A stretch of DNA of 64,000 nt from Salvator merianae (Eukaryota; Chordata; Lepidosauria; Squamata; Teiidae): the NCBI GenBank assembly GCA_003586115.2, contig QVOM02000115.1, positions 3,365,973 through 3,429,972 of the forward strand. Direction: 5' to 3'. A program made the translations under genes and the position numbers. The notes below the pieces were generated by a model, which did not search any database, had not been told where the DNA came from, and saw nothing but the letters and a program-made list of their open reading frames with translations. Positions 35,935 to 46,706 of this stretch are shown here, in pieces. The number at the start of each line of letters is the position of its first letter. The stretch's first letter is position 1.

Positions 35935-36570
35935 TACAGCACTGATATATAAACAGAAAACAAAGGGAAATGAAAAAGGGAATCAATTTTGGTCCCCACA
36001 TCTCAGAAAGAATATTGTGAAACTGGAAAAAGTGCAGAATAAAACAATGAGAGAGGTCATCTTCCTTACAAATTCAGGCTGTAATGTCTTGGCCTCTTCA
36101 GCCTTGAAAGACAGCATTTAAGAGGGCTCCTGATTGAAGTACATAAAATCATGCATGGTGTGGAGAAAGGTAGATAGAGAAAGAATATTTTCTTTATCAC
36201 ACAGCAGTAGAACCAGGGTCACTCTATGAAGCTGATGTTTAGGAAAGTTAAGACAGACAAGGGGAAGTATTATTTTATCAGTCTATGGAATTTACTACTA
36301 GAAAAGGTGGTGACAACAACTAGCCCGGAGAGCTTTAAAAAAGGGTTAGATAAATTCATGGAAGTCATCAATGACTACAAGAATGGATGTACCGTCTCCA
36401 AGTTGAAGAGATAGGCAGGTTGCCTCTACATGCCATTTGCGGGGAAGGTTTTGCCTTCACCTGCTGCTTGAAAATGTCCAGAAGCAATTGGTGGGCCACT
36501 GTGTGAGAAAGGATGCTGGATCAGATTGGCTGTGGTCTCATCTAGCAGGGCTCCTTTTATGTCCTTAATG
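35935..36570 (+). repeat. CR1-like LINE 3' end
   Basis: Contains TTTTGGTCCCCACATCTCAG, AAAGTGCAGAATAAAACAATG and FKKGLDKFMEV-coding sequence, then GGGCCACTGTGTGAGAAAGG, in the same order as the copy at 30.3-30.9 kb but extending further 5'. Several frameshifts. Confidence 0.82.
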
Positions 36571-38610
36571 TTCAGTGGTTCTCTTAAATTATGTGGTTCT
36601 ACATGGAAAAAAAAACCTATGGGGAATACAAGTGCTCTGGAAACAAAGTGTAATCTTTGTGTTCCATAAGACCCCAATGTTTACATTAGAAATTGGAGGA
36701 AAGGAATTAAGCATGTTCAAATTTGGCTGAAATTAGCCCTGCACAGTCATCTGTTAGATGGTTTTCTGCAGTATAGTTTGTAACTGTGGTCTGTAACTCA
36801 ATCAGATCAGTAACTCAAAACCACACATGGGCATACCATTTGCCCCCAAAGGTTCAATTTTGGGTTCACCAAACTCCCTCAGGGCACAGCCTTCCTTCCT
36901 TCTCCCACTCTCTTTAGGCCTCCCCTACTGCACCCACAGGCTCCCCTCTTGCTGCTCGTAACCGTGACTTTCCCCCTCATACTCAAAGCCTCTCCCTTCT
37001 CCCCTCACACCACACTACCACATCACCTACCTGCCAACCTGAGCTGCTGTTGTCAACTGCTTGTTTCTGTCAGAACCTGGTCAGTGTGCTTTATCTTGGC
37101 CCCATATCTTCTGAGCAGGCCATGCACGCCTCCAGTTTCTGGAAGACCTCAAATGAAATTTGTCATGTTTGAGGCCTTCCAAGTAGTGGAGGCATACACT
37201 TCAAAAGGTCTCACAGGCATGGGAAAGGAGTCCAACAAGCTTTTGGAAGAACTGCAGACCCAGTGACAGCAGCAGCCCAGGCCAGCCTACATAGAAGGCC
37301 ACAGATGCATTGAAGGGAGGCTGTGGCATGAGAAGGAGGGAGTACTGAACTGAAAACAAACCATTTAGTCTGAACCACTTGTTAGATGACCTGCTTCTGG
37401 TGTGGATATGTAGAGGAGCACTGTATGTCAGCCCTGTACAACAGAGGCCTTGAGCAAGGATATGACAAGGTGTTTATAGAGGAGAAATGCCCAACAAGTC
37501 CAGAGATAGACTAGCATGCCCCTGGAACTCTGAGCAGCACAGATCCCATCTTGTATAAAAATCAAGCCTGGAAATAAAATACAGGGGAAGGAATTTTCCT
37601 GTATCCCTCCTTCCCCTTCCCATTTACCTGCCAGGAAAGGCAAATCCTACATTCAACAACTGGCGTAAGATAGCCAATTGCTGGCTTCCTAGTCAACAAA
37701 GTCTTGTTTCCCACTCTGGTACATCTCTATTTGCACACTAACAAGTATACCATCAGAACTCCACTGTGTGTCCTGGCCAACTGTATTCTATAAAAATCCA
37801 GATGTGAAACTCTTGGAATGCCTCTAGCAGGAATTTGGGCAACCTTGCAGGAAGGATGTTGTTTACACATTGATTAGCTTTCATCTTTTGTGAGCTACCT
37901 CATTGTCCGAACTCCTCAGGCATCACACCTCCATTTATATAGCCAGATGTGTCGGCATCCAGTCCAACACGTATGCAGCTGGATGTGCCTGGCACCAAAA
38001 GAGAGTCATTTACAAAATTCCATCTCTGCATTCAACCCTAAACTCATGTGGATCTTGTCCCCTCCTTCACCATAGGAAAGTATTATCCACATGTGGGTCC
38101 TCATCCCTGGGCTGAGTTTCAGGTTAGGGTCAGCCCCCTTTTGTTCAGAATTAGGATCAGTTACCCTGGATCAAGTAGTCAAGAGATGATACAAAATGGT
38201 TAGTCATTTTCTGTCACCTTGATTCACTTCCCCATTGCCAAATTCGAACTGCAACAGAAGACTGCAACAAGTTTCTGAAATCTCTGCTTTTCCATTGTTT
38301 GTTGCCTTTGACTGCTGCTTCAGTTCAGAGCTGCTTTACAATTGGAACTTTGCTTCAAATACTTTGTATCCTGCTAAAATAGCTTGCCTAAGAACTGTAA
38401 CTTTGTTGCTACTGAGTTGCAGAGTTGTGCTTTTCCACTTTTGCACAATTCTTCTCTTTTGTTTTTTGGATCTTCTATAGGACTGGAAGCTGCCATAGTG
38501 AATCTACACTCTTGATACCCCATCGCAGCTGGGGGTGAGATGTCTGTGTGATCCCTTAAAAGATTAGGGTTCCTTGTTAGCTGTTAGGATAGTTTCCCCG
38601 CTTTTTTCTC

Positions 38611-38656
<46 letters not shown>

Positions 38657-39660
38657 TTTGGGTTTTTTATTTGTCTTTCTGAGAGTTAAATAGCTCTGCA
38701 GGAACTTGGCAAAGCTGCCTGAGTGCTTGTATTGGTTTCATTGCATTTTTCTCTATCTTTTGCTGTGTTTTTGACATTGGCAACCAGTCGTTTGCTGCCA
38801 AACTTGACAATTTTGCCATTTTAGCTATTCTGAGCCTTTTTGCTCCATTTTCAATAAAGTTCTTCTATTGTTTTCAAAGAATCCTTAGTCCTGCAGTGTT
38901 TTTTATGTCTTGTTGCTTTTTCTCTGAACCAGTCCGGTTATTCTCTGTTTTTAAAACCATTCAGCTATATGGTCCTGGGGGAAGTCCTTGTGCTGTATAG
39001 AGCTATTTTCTCTAAAGATCAGTACACCCAGTGCACAGCTTCCAACACCTTCCAGTTTGTTTTGCTATTGAACCAAAGCCAAAAAGTTTGGTTTCATACT
39101 GAATCTCTTGCACCACCTACATTCACAGCAACATTTCTACATGGCTTTGCTCTTACAAGTCAGTAAAAAGTGACTTCCCTCATTTCCTGCAATCATGGAT
39201 ACTTGAGCTCTGTGACACCACTGACTTATCCTAGTAGATTGGGTCTCTGTGCTACTACCGATTTACACTGCCCTTCATGGCACTATTGACTTAAATTGCT
39301 CTATTGGGTCTTCCTGGTTCCTCTAACTCTTGACTTTGCACAGCAGCAATTACTGACATAACACAGTTGTGTGCTATGCAGTGCTTTGCAAAAACCAAGC
39401 CAAAGCATTATATCGCTGATAACTCTATCTGAAGAGCAATTTAACGCAACTTCTCTCTTTCCCAAGAGGTTAGAAAATGAAGCTCTCTGCTTCACCCATA
39501 AAAGGTTTTGGCTCAGTGATGTGGTTGATGAGGGTTAAGCACTAAACTGGACTGTTGTTTCTAAAAAAGAATCTAGAGGGGGGGAAATGAAGCACTTATG
39601 ACTCCCATTTTGAAACAACCCCCTACTGTCGTCACAAGCAGTCTTTGACTGCTGGTTGTC
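36571..39660. other. Intergenic DNA upstream of C2orf66
   Basis: The stretch 36870-37270 is pyrimidine/GC-richer but no gene was recognised. A CA repeat lies at 38615-38654. Nothing else supportable. Confidence 0.4.
38615..38654. repeat. AC dinucleotide microsatellite
   Basis: Twenty tandem AC units. Confidence 0.97.
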
Positions 39661-39666
39661 TTTAGA

Positions 39667-39740
39667 GATATAAGGGGACTGAACAATTTGGCAGGTGGTT
39701 ACAGTTACAGAGCACTTAAGGCAGAGAGCAAAAATTGCAG
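39667..39740 (+). promoter_or_regulatory. C2orf66: Probable core promoter and non-coding exon 1 of C2orf66
   Basis: GATATAAGG at 39667-39675 is a TATA-like box. About 65 bp downstream, GCAG|GTAAGC forms a strong splice donor at 39740/39741. An acceptor, GTTGCTTCTAG, ends at 40050, so a transcript starting near 39700 would join a short untranslated exon to the exon carrying the start codon, with an intron of about 310 bp. The transcript start is inferred from TATA spacing only. Confidence 0.5.
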
Positions 39741-40050
39741 GTAAGCTTTGTTTTACAGCATGTAGAATGGGACATTTTTAAGACATTTCTGCATATTTTG
39801 GAAGCTTGTAGCAGTCAGCAATTCATAGTATTTAACAATATGCAGTTAGAATGGATTGATTCACAAATTAACTACATCTAAAACAAAATGATTTTGCACT
39901 GGGTTATTTTTTGTTTGTTGGTAGATATAGCTTCTGTGATATACGTATTGCTGATTAGGAAGAAGGATTAGGAACAATGAATCTGTGTGACTGAGTGAAG
40001 GTTGTTCTGAACTTTTCAGCAGAGAGAGACCTCATATCTGTTGCTTCTAG

Positions 40051-40197
40051 CCCAGCGTTGTCGGCCACTTCAGCATGTGGAAATTACTTCTTCTGCTTCA
40101 GTGTTTAGCACTGACTCTGAGAGGGTTGGGACATGGAGTTCCACTAAAGCCCGAAGAAACATGGAAACCTTTGGATAATCCCAGAAACAGAGATCTG
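40051..40197 (+). CDS. C2orf66: C2orf66 homologue, exon with start codon and signal peptide
   Basis: The exon follows a CTTCTAG acceptor at 40050. The start codon is at 40075, 24 nt into the exon, and the donor is CTG|GTACGG after 40197. The 41 coding codons begin MWKLLLLLQCLALTLRGLGH, a classical signal peptide with a basic/aromatic start and a leucine-rich core; cleavage is likely near residues 19-22. The mature part begins VPLKPEETWKPLDNPRNRDL. The ETWKPL-NPRNRDL pattern recalls human C2orf66, an uncharacterised secreted protein. Phase at the donor is 0, and it lies downstream of PGAP1 on the same strand as in human. Role unknown. Confidence 0.82.
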
Positions 40198-41009
40198 GTA
40201 CGGGAAATGGCACCATAGGCAGTGTGTTCTGCTTGTGTGGTAAACTCATTCATCAAGCCAATAATAGTTACCGCACCATAACAGTAATTTTAAGTCTTCA
40301 CCAATGTTGCATTTTGAAGAGACCATACACTACCATTTCATTTGAGGGGGTAGGTCTTTCCTAAAGACATATATTTAGGAACTGTTAAGTTCATCCTTTC
40401 ATTCATGGTAAAATGTGACACGTCTTCTCATTTTTGCGCAGTTGCTGTGCAATTAGTTGCTGCAATGTGAAAGATAAACTGGAATCTCCGTGCACCATAT
40501 TAATGATCCAATTTTCAATTGAGGATTATCCTTATGAAGGCAGATGCTCATCCATTAGGAATTTGGAAGGATTAAGAGCCAAAAGTGGACTGGGAATAAT
40601 AATTAAAGTGTTGAATCCAGTTTTTAAAAATCATATTATTACCATTTCCCTTGATTTAATGTGTGATTTTGGAAAATACAATAAATACTAATAGAAAGTT
40701 GAGAGCATTGTTTATGTTTGTCTGACATACACATCAACATGTACCCACAGCTGTTTATTAAATTTTACAGAAGGGCATTTCAATCAGTGGAAGACAGAGG
40801 AAAGCAACTTTTGTTAGATCCTCTTCCCCTCGCAGCCCCCCCAAATCTGTTGGGGATGCTTCTCTGAAACACTGACTGGAGAAGAGAACTTTCATCAGCA
40901 AAAAAAGAGGTCATTAGAACCAAGCTGTACTGGGAATGGTCATGTGACTATAGTTAGAACTGTACAGGTGGTTAGTATATGATAAGAAAGGAGAAGACTT
41001 CATTGAAGC

Positions 41010-41440
41010 AGGAATGATGCACATGGTCATGATATTGACCATGCCGTGCAGACACTGTCCATACTGCATGGCCCTAGTCCCTTACCTGAAGCAGACTGCT
41101 AGCATTTATGGTGTGAATCCCGGTAGCCTTGTCTGATGCTCACCTTGGCAGTGGCCAGATAGCAGGCATACCCAAGCACAATCGGGCAATTGTGCACGTG
41201 CGATCAGTTGACTGTGTAGGCCCAGCTGCTGTGTGCCAAGGTAAGTGCGAATGCACTTTGTTGGGGGCTGACTATCAGTTCCTGGTAAAGGTGTGGAGCA
41301 CAAATTTGTGCTGTACAGCTAGGAGCAATTGGGAGCAGTGTTATGTTGCTCCCAGCTGCTTGGGCATCTGCCAAGGGAAGGCGCACTTTGCTAGCAAGTG
41401 TCCTTGATGCTTGCTAGCCCAAAGTGCAAAAAGGCCCTCA
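41010..41440 (-). mobile_element. MITE of the GGGCC-GCACTTT family in the C2orf66 intron
   Basis: The right end, on the minus strand, begins AGGGCCTTTTTGCACTTTGG and continues GCTAGCAAGCATCAAGG, as in the element at 21570. Inside, CACAAATTTGTGC and GGGAGCAGTG form hairpin blocks like the core of the 23529 element. The left boundary is approximate. Confidence 0.55.
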
Positions 41441-41633
41441 GTATGCTAAGAATGTTCCATATATTAGATCTGCTTCAGGAAACAGCATGTAAATATGCCT
41501 AGAAAATTTTACCAGATCTCCCCCAAAATATTAATAGAAATCTAGAAATGCGCACTTATTTGTGATCTACTTTTTTCACTACCTCTGTGCTGAGCATGTC
41601 TATATTTTTATTTCTTTATATTTCTTTCATATA

Positions 41634-41634
<1 letters not shown>

Positions 41635-41667
<33 letters not shown>

Positions 41668-41670
41668 GCG
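41635..41670. repeat. AC microsatellite with CG end
   Basis: About 15 AC units followed by CGCGCG. Confidence 0.95.
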
Positions 41671-41813
41671 TATATCATAAGTCAGGATGATAACATACAA
41701 GAAACGTTGCAACAGTCATAGAAACATGACTAAATTAACCTGGGTCTTCAAAACTGTTTATGAGTTGTAGGAGATGCTTGCTTTGTATTTCTGAAATGTG
41801 CCTTTTTATCCAG

Positions 41814-41996
41814 TTTTTCAGAACTCTCAAAGCTTATTTTTCTGAGAGAGGACTTGATCTGCAAAAGCTTCCACACACTTTCTCAGTCATTAACAATAAG
41901 TCCAAACCTGTAGCTTTCTACTTTGATCCTGCTGCTTCTGTATTTGAAGATTATGAAGACAACAAAAACTCTTTTACAGATTATCTCAAGGGCTGA
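41814..41996 (+). CDS. C2orf66: C2orf66 homologue, last coding exon
   Basis: Acceptor CTTTTTATCCAG; the exon starts in phase 0 with FFRTLKAYFSERGLDLQKLP and ends FEDYEDNKNSFTDYLKG before TGA at 41994-41996, giving 60 codons and a protein of 101 residues in all. The human protein is of similar size (about 117 residues from memory). The mature chain has no cysteine I can see and has an acidic, aromatic C-terminus. About 15 nt after the stop, AAA|GTAAGT could be a donor in the 3' UTR. No function is known to me, and I see no membrane segment beyond the signal peptide. Confidence 0.85.
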   Translation, partial: FFRTLKAYFSERGLDLQKLPHTFSVINNKSKPVAFYFDPAASVFEDYEDNKNSFTDYLKG

Positions 41997-42142
41997 AGAA
42001 TATGGATTAAAGTAAGTCAGTCAAACTCTTCTCCTAATTCTTTATAATATCTCCACGAATTAATTAAATCCATCATCTGAATTTAAGTAACTTCCAGATT
42101 TATATGATAGAGCAACATTATCAATATATCTTATTGAATGCA

Positions 42143-42350
42143 GGGAGTGGCTGTAGCTCAGTGGTAGAGCAAACTGCCTGGAGAGCAGAGGGTTGACGGC
42201 TCGATCCCCAGCCTCTCCCCAGAAGCAGGCAATGGCAGACCAAGCCTGCATCTCTGCCAAGAAAACTGCATAGAGATGCCCCTGGAGTTGTTCATGCAGT
42301 CAACCAGGAGTCAGCCACAACTGACGGCACCCAACAACAACAACAGCAAT
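42143..42350 (+). repeat. tRNA-derived SINE (squamate type)
   Basis: The head GGGAGTGGCTGTAGCTCAGT continues with GTGGTAGAGC, a tRNA-like A box, and GACGGCTCGATCCC, a B box. The body includes GCCTGCATCTCTGCCAAG and the 3' end ACAACTGACGGCAC followed by CAACAACAACA. Antisense relatives lie at 32343 and 55927. The tRNA-like head plus a short A-rich tandem tail is typical of squamate SINEs; it is not a functional tRNA gene. Confidence 0.85.
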
Positions 42351-42359
42351 TAAAAGCAC

Positions 42360-43755
42360 AGTTGTTACAAAATTTAGTTTCTAAATATACAAATCCCTCA
42401 TGATGGGGTTTATGTAGCCCTTGATTTTCTCCTCACCTGCTAAACAACAGGTGGAGATAGTTTTGACACTAAGCTAATTAAATGATGTCACCATGAAAAG
42501 CAGTGGTTCAACCATGCTGGATTCTGCCCCTGCTTTCATAGACTATATTGTCTGAATGTTATTGATTCTTTTTTTATTCATTAGAAGACATACTAATTCT
42601 CAAGTTGCAATTCCTGTTTGTTTCTTCCTAGAAAATGCTGTAGATATTTACAAAGCAAGTGTATTTACAGTACAATTCTGCCTTCCTCAGTGGTAACAAC
42701 TTATATAAATTGTGTTACTTGTTCCTAACTCAGTTCAGAACCCAGGGAAAGTGCCAGCTGCCACAACAAAGCAAAGAAAAAAAATGTCTTTAAATTACCC
42801 GTGCTTGTTTTTTAGAATGATTTTGATTGTATTTCCTTTCTGAAGCAGACCCAAAAGGCTTAGGTTAGGATACCATGGTCATCCTGGCAGATCCGTACCT
42901 CTCCTGAACCCCAGCATGCCCAGTTTCTAGGGCAGCTTCCAGCAGCAGTGACTGCCCTTGGCATGTTACCATGAAAGATGGCTATCATGAAAGATGGGCA
43001 TTAACCTGGACCTCCCTAGCAAATTTATCTAATGTGTAGATAAATGTGTAGTCAAATGCCAGTACAATTGCACAGTCTAATTTAGCAAAATAATGTATAG
43101 AATTATTGGAAATGTTGCTGCAATTGGTAAAGCACAAAACAGCATTTATTAGGGATCCCTTCCTTCATCCTATTTGAAGTTCTCTTTTTTGTCTTGTTTT
43201 CACAGGTATATTCTCTCTCTCTTTAAATAGCTTTTCATCTCTACCACCCCCAATTATGCAAAGGAATAAATAAAAAACACTCCCATCTCCCTCTTTTCAT
43301 TCTCTGTTCCTTATCTGACATCCCTTTCTATTTTTCAACCTATTTAATATTTATTTCACCATGCCAGTATGGAGGAGAAATGCAAGAAAATACCTAGAGA
43401 CAATAAAAAGAAGAAAGGACAAGAATTCCAGATTATTTGTAAACATTTATGGAACATGTTGCTAAGTTAATATTATCTGATATGGTGTTATTTCCCTTAA
43501 AGATTAAATACTGCAAGTGGGAACTGGCAGCTCACAGTTTGCTTACTACTTTCATTTACTTAAATATAAATAAAGGACAATTTCATACTCTCTCTGTCAG
43601 GTTTCTTCAGAAAACTGTAAATAAATACATGCTACCTGAAGCTAAGATTTTTTAAAAAACTAAATCTAGTTAGTTTTACAAACCAGAGACATTTTCCATA
43701 ATTAAGTTGCTTCTGTATTGCAGTTTAGATACCTTTTAAAGAATAAAGCTGAATA
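42360..43755. other. Downstream flank of C2orf66
   Basis: AT-rich. Possible poly(A) signals for C2orf66 (AATAAA) lie at about 43265, 43569 and 43620. No other element recognised. Confidence 0.4.
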
Positions 43756-43759
43756 TTAA

Positions 43760-44395
43760 GAAAACATAATTTATGATAAAGGTGGTGGTGGGTGACAGGA
43801 GGTGGCTGCTGCTGCAGCAGCAGCAGCAGCAGCAGCAGACATTGGGAGATGAGAGGTGGGAGCAGGCAGGGGGCTTTGGAGGGGTAGCAGGAGGTAGTGG
43901 GGGGTTTAGGAGGAGTGGCAGGAGGCAGCCATGGTGGCGGGGAGAATCAGGAGGGTGGCAGGAGGTGGCCTGGCTGGGTCTGTTTCTTACTGAAATGGAC
44001 TCAGAGTTGGGATTATCCAAATTTAAGATAATCCCCTTCCAGGCAGGAAACTCCTCGGAAAAACTGGGAAACGCAATTAAGGCCGTGGTCACACCTCATG
44101 TTTTTCTGGGGATGGAGGACGGTTTCACTCCTCGGAAACCAAATGCTAAATTGCGTTTGCGGTTTTTTAAAAAAACTCAACCCCATGTTGGGGAAAGACC
44201 TTGAGGGCTGGAGCCGGGGAAGGCATGGAAAAGAAATGGGAGGAGATGAAGAAAGTCTCCCTACACCCAAACACAAACTAAGAAATGATTGACAGGGAAG
44301 AGGCTAATCAGCAGGAAGGAACACTAGGAGCAAAAAAAGTATACTAGGAAAGGAAAAAGAAGCTGGCAGAGGACTCCTACCACATCTTCTGCCAC
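43760..44395. mobile_element. Composite of two inverted pieces of a MITE-like repeat
   Basis: Left of about 44090 the sequence matches 60440-60630 (CTGGCTGGGTCTGTTTCTTA, GATTATCCAAATTTAAGATA, CCAGGCAGGAAACTC). At 44092 it meets the end motif GGCCGTGGTCACACC and then runs as the inverse of 60620-60690 (CCTCATGTTTTTCTGG). From 44195 it matches 61150-61345 (GGGGAAAGACCTTGA, AACACAAACTAAGAAA, AAGAAGCTGGCAGAG). It carries a CAG run at 43806-43838. Confidence 0.6.
43806..43838. repeat. CAG trinucleotide repeat
   Basis: CTG units turn directly into about nine CAG units, making a small palindrome at the junction. The Gln-rich frame it creates is not a gene. Confidence 0.92.
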
Positions 44396-44799
44396 TATCA
44401 CATAATTTCCCCTTCCTCCCTTCATTGGACATAGCCAACAGCCCACAAAAGGGCTGAATGGCATGGACTGGCTGCTGACATTGGAGGTGTGGCCACCATG
44501 CTGCACAGGAGTAAGGGTGCCTTCCACATGGGCAAAAGTTTTAAATAAATTGTTATGGAAAAGTTTTACAAAGTTGAGAAGGTTAAAAGGAAAGTTTTGA
44601 TGCATCTACTTCCGAGGTGGCTGGGAGTTCCATGTCATTGCTGCACCCCAATGTCAGCATCCAGCCCTTTTTGTGTAGGCGCAGGTGGCTGTTGGCTATG
44701 TCCAAGGAAGGGAGGAAGGGGAAATTATCCTCATGTCCAGTTATCAGTTTAAAGCTTACTGCCTTTTAGGGACACATTGTATCTGGAAGTTATAACACT

Positions 44800-44980
44800 G
44801 GCCCTTTTTTGCACTTGGCCTTATTGCAGATTATATCCCGGAATAGGGACCTGCCATCCACATGCTAGTGCAAACTATGAAAGGTCTTGTCCAGGGCCTA
44901 CCATAGTCTGCACTAGCATGCAGATGGCTGGTCCCTGTGCTGAGATATAATCTGGAATAAGGCCCAGTGCAGAAAGGGCC
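44800..44980. mobile_element. MITE of the GGCCCTTTCTGCAC family with long flanking direct repeat
   Basis: Ends GGCCCTTTTTTGCACTTGG and, inverted, GGCCCTTTCTGCACTGGG. Arms of about 50 nt share TTATATC-CGGAATA blocks with the element at 19805. The 21 bp at 44776-44796 recur at 44981-45001 with two differences. Confidence 0.75.
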
Positions 44981-45001
44981 ATTGTATCTGGAACCTATAA
45001 C

Positions 45002-45953
45002 AAAGTGTATCCCTCCCTTCCCTGATCTAATTTCTGCCCTGTATGTACAGCACCGTAGCAAGATGGTGCAGTGAAATCAAGGCGACAATGCTGGTTTCCA
45101 GATTGGATTCCATTTCATTGCTACACTTCAGTGGTGCACAAGAAGGAGCTACTGTCATCTAGGTCCTGAAATGGAGGAAATTTGAAATTCTGTGCTGAAG
45201 CGGGGTGTACTGCAGCTGTTGAAGACCCGCATGGTATAGGCAGCCAATCAGCGGTTGTTACCCCAAGGTTGAAGAATGATGGAGGGAGGCCCCCAGGGTC
45301 ATGCCATTGTTACTGCCAGCTATAAACCAATCATTGCCCATTTTCACAGAATGAACTGAACTTGCCAGGTATGTGCGTCATACCAAAAATGGCAATCTGT
45401 TTTTCCTCATGCCGCAAGGAAGATGAACTATTGGGCATGTTAGCCAAGCCCAAGAATTGATCCAAGGTGGCTCGTTTCAACAACCACAGGGGGCAGTCGC
45501 ACAAGAAGACTGTTCCCTAGATGATCATAAATATGCGCATGTCAAGATTTGCACAGAAACCCTCCATTCATTTTATATGTCTACTATAGCAAAACTGCCT
45601 TATTAAAAAAAGAATCAATTGTGTTTCACTCTCTGGCCAAGCAAAGTCCGACCTATAAGGACATGGATGGGAAGTGAAGGAATGTGTGGAGATAGACTGC
45701 CAGGGGTAGGTCTCCGTTCCCACTCCAGCATGCCAAAGCTTGATTGACAAAAACTGGTCCTATCACAGTGAAGGGAGGGTCACTAAGGCGGAAAGGGGTG
45801 GAGACGTAAAAGGATGGGAAAAGGAAGGTTGAGCAGTGAAGCCCAAATTGAGGATGGATTTTCAGGTGTTGGGTGTGATCAGGGCTGGAACATTTTAAAT
45901 CTGACTTATCAAATAACACGGACTACTTTCTTGAAGTGTGACCGCAGCCAAAG
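45002..45953. other. Intergenic DNA; possible MITE at 45480-45953
   Basis: GGCAGTCGCACAAGAAGACT near 45490 and the inverse of GGCTGCGGTCACACTTCAAG at 45935-45953 look like weak terminal inverted repeats of the GGCCGTGGTCACAC type. If real, the element abuts the laminin-like fragment. The rest is unassigned. Confidence 0.35.
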
Positions 45954-46203
45954 AGATGTTTTCTTGCCTTGACTGAAGATTTTTTTGTAGACCGCATTGT
46001 GGTGGAGCTGAGGGTCGCTGGCAGTGCCCATCTGGAAGCAGTAATCCTCTGGCAGGGAGCCACATGTGTTGGACACCTGCATTTTCTTCCCAAACACCAC
46101 ATTTTCAACGATGGGCATGCAGCATTGAGCAGGCATCCATGACTCCTGTGGCCAGGTGTAATTCCATGAGAGCCAAAATCAAGGAGCAGAGAATGTGAGA
46201 CAT
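45954..46203 (-). pseudogene. Laminin gamma-type first-exon fragment (LAMC3-like), broken
   Basis: Read on the minus strand from an ATG at 46203, the frame gives a signal peptide, MSHILCSLILALMELHLATG, then VMDAC. After a frame change it continues CCMPIVENVVFGKKMQVSNT, CGSLPEDYCFQMG and, after a second gap, DPQLHHNAVY. The order MDAC, CMPxxENxxFG, NTCGxPPEDYC, DPQxHHNASY is the start of the laminin N-terminal domain of gamma chains. The fit is better to gamma-3 than to gamma-1 as I remember them. About ten codons are lost around the first shift, and the CxxCDA region is missing. The genuine gene has some 28 exons, and no other laminin sequence was seen. This looks like a lone, dead copy of a first exon. 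Confidence 0.62.
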
Positions 46204-46389
46204 GATCTATTTCCAATGAACCTCAGAAAATGTCTGTGTGTTCCTAGCCTCCAAAGAAGAATGCTGGATGCCTCCCTCAGTTGCCAGCCAACCAGCCATT
46301 CCAACACAAGGCTGTAGAAGGGTGGCATCTCCCCTTCTGAGACCCTACCCTACTCCTGCTCTTCAGTTCCCCTGTTCTCTCTCCATCCA

Positions 46390-46560
46390 GGTTGTAAACC
46401 ATGTCTTTTAATAGCTTTAAGAATGGATTGGACAGATTCATGGAGGTCAGGTGTATCAGTTGCTACTAGAGTGGATGCCTAGTATTGCCTCCAGGGTGGA
46501 GAGACAGTGAGGATGCTTCTAAAGGCCATTTGCAGGGAGTCAAGAGCAGGTGAAGGTTTC
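46390..46560 (+). repeat. CR1-like LINE fragment
   Basis: TTTAAGAATGGATTGGACAG, then GGAGGTCAGGTGTATCAGTT and GCCTCCAGGGTGGAGAGACAG, the same 3' UTR block as at 30640-30770. Confidence 0.75.
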
Positions 46561-46579
46561 ACTATTGATCGATAACCCT

Positions 46580-46706
46580 GGCTGCATCGAGACATTCCTC
46601 TATGTTTGGCTATTCTGGAATAAAGCATGGATATTCCACAATACCTATGCTTTATTCCAGAATATCCAAATATAGCAGGATAAGTAAGTGATGTCTGGAT
46701 GCAGCA
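46580..46706. mobile_element. Short palindromic MITE
   Basis: GGCTGCATCGAGACATTCCT at the left returns inverted at the right (TGATGTCTGGATGCAGC). The inner arms TATTCTGGAATAAAGCATGG and CCTATGCTTTATTCCAGAATA pair nearly perfectly around a short loop at 46632-46645. Confidence 0.7.

Larger units (their letters stand above)
40198..41813 (+). other. C2orf66 intron with inserted MITE
   Basis: Single intron between the two coding exons, GTACGG to the AG before 41814. It contains an inverted-repeat element at about 41010-41440 and a CA repeat at 41635-41670. Nothing else was recognised. Confidence 0.75.

Noticed and set aside
42143..42215. Possible tRNA gene
   Set aside because: A and B boxes belong to a SINE head; the body and tandem tail follow and relatives exist elsewhere in the window.
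43773..44204. 143-codon frame with a glutamine run
   Set aside because: Made of a CAG repeat and MITE sequence; the same DNA recurs at 60 kb without the frame.
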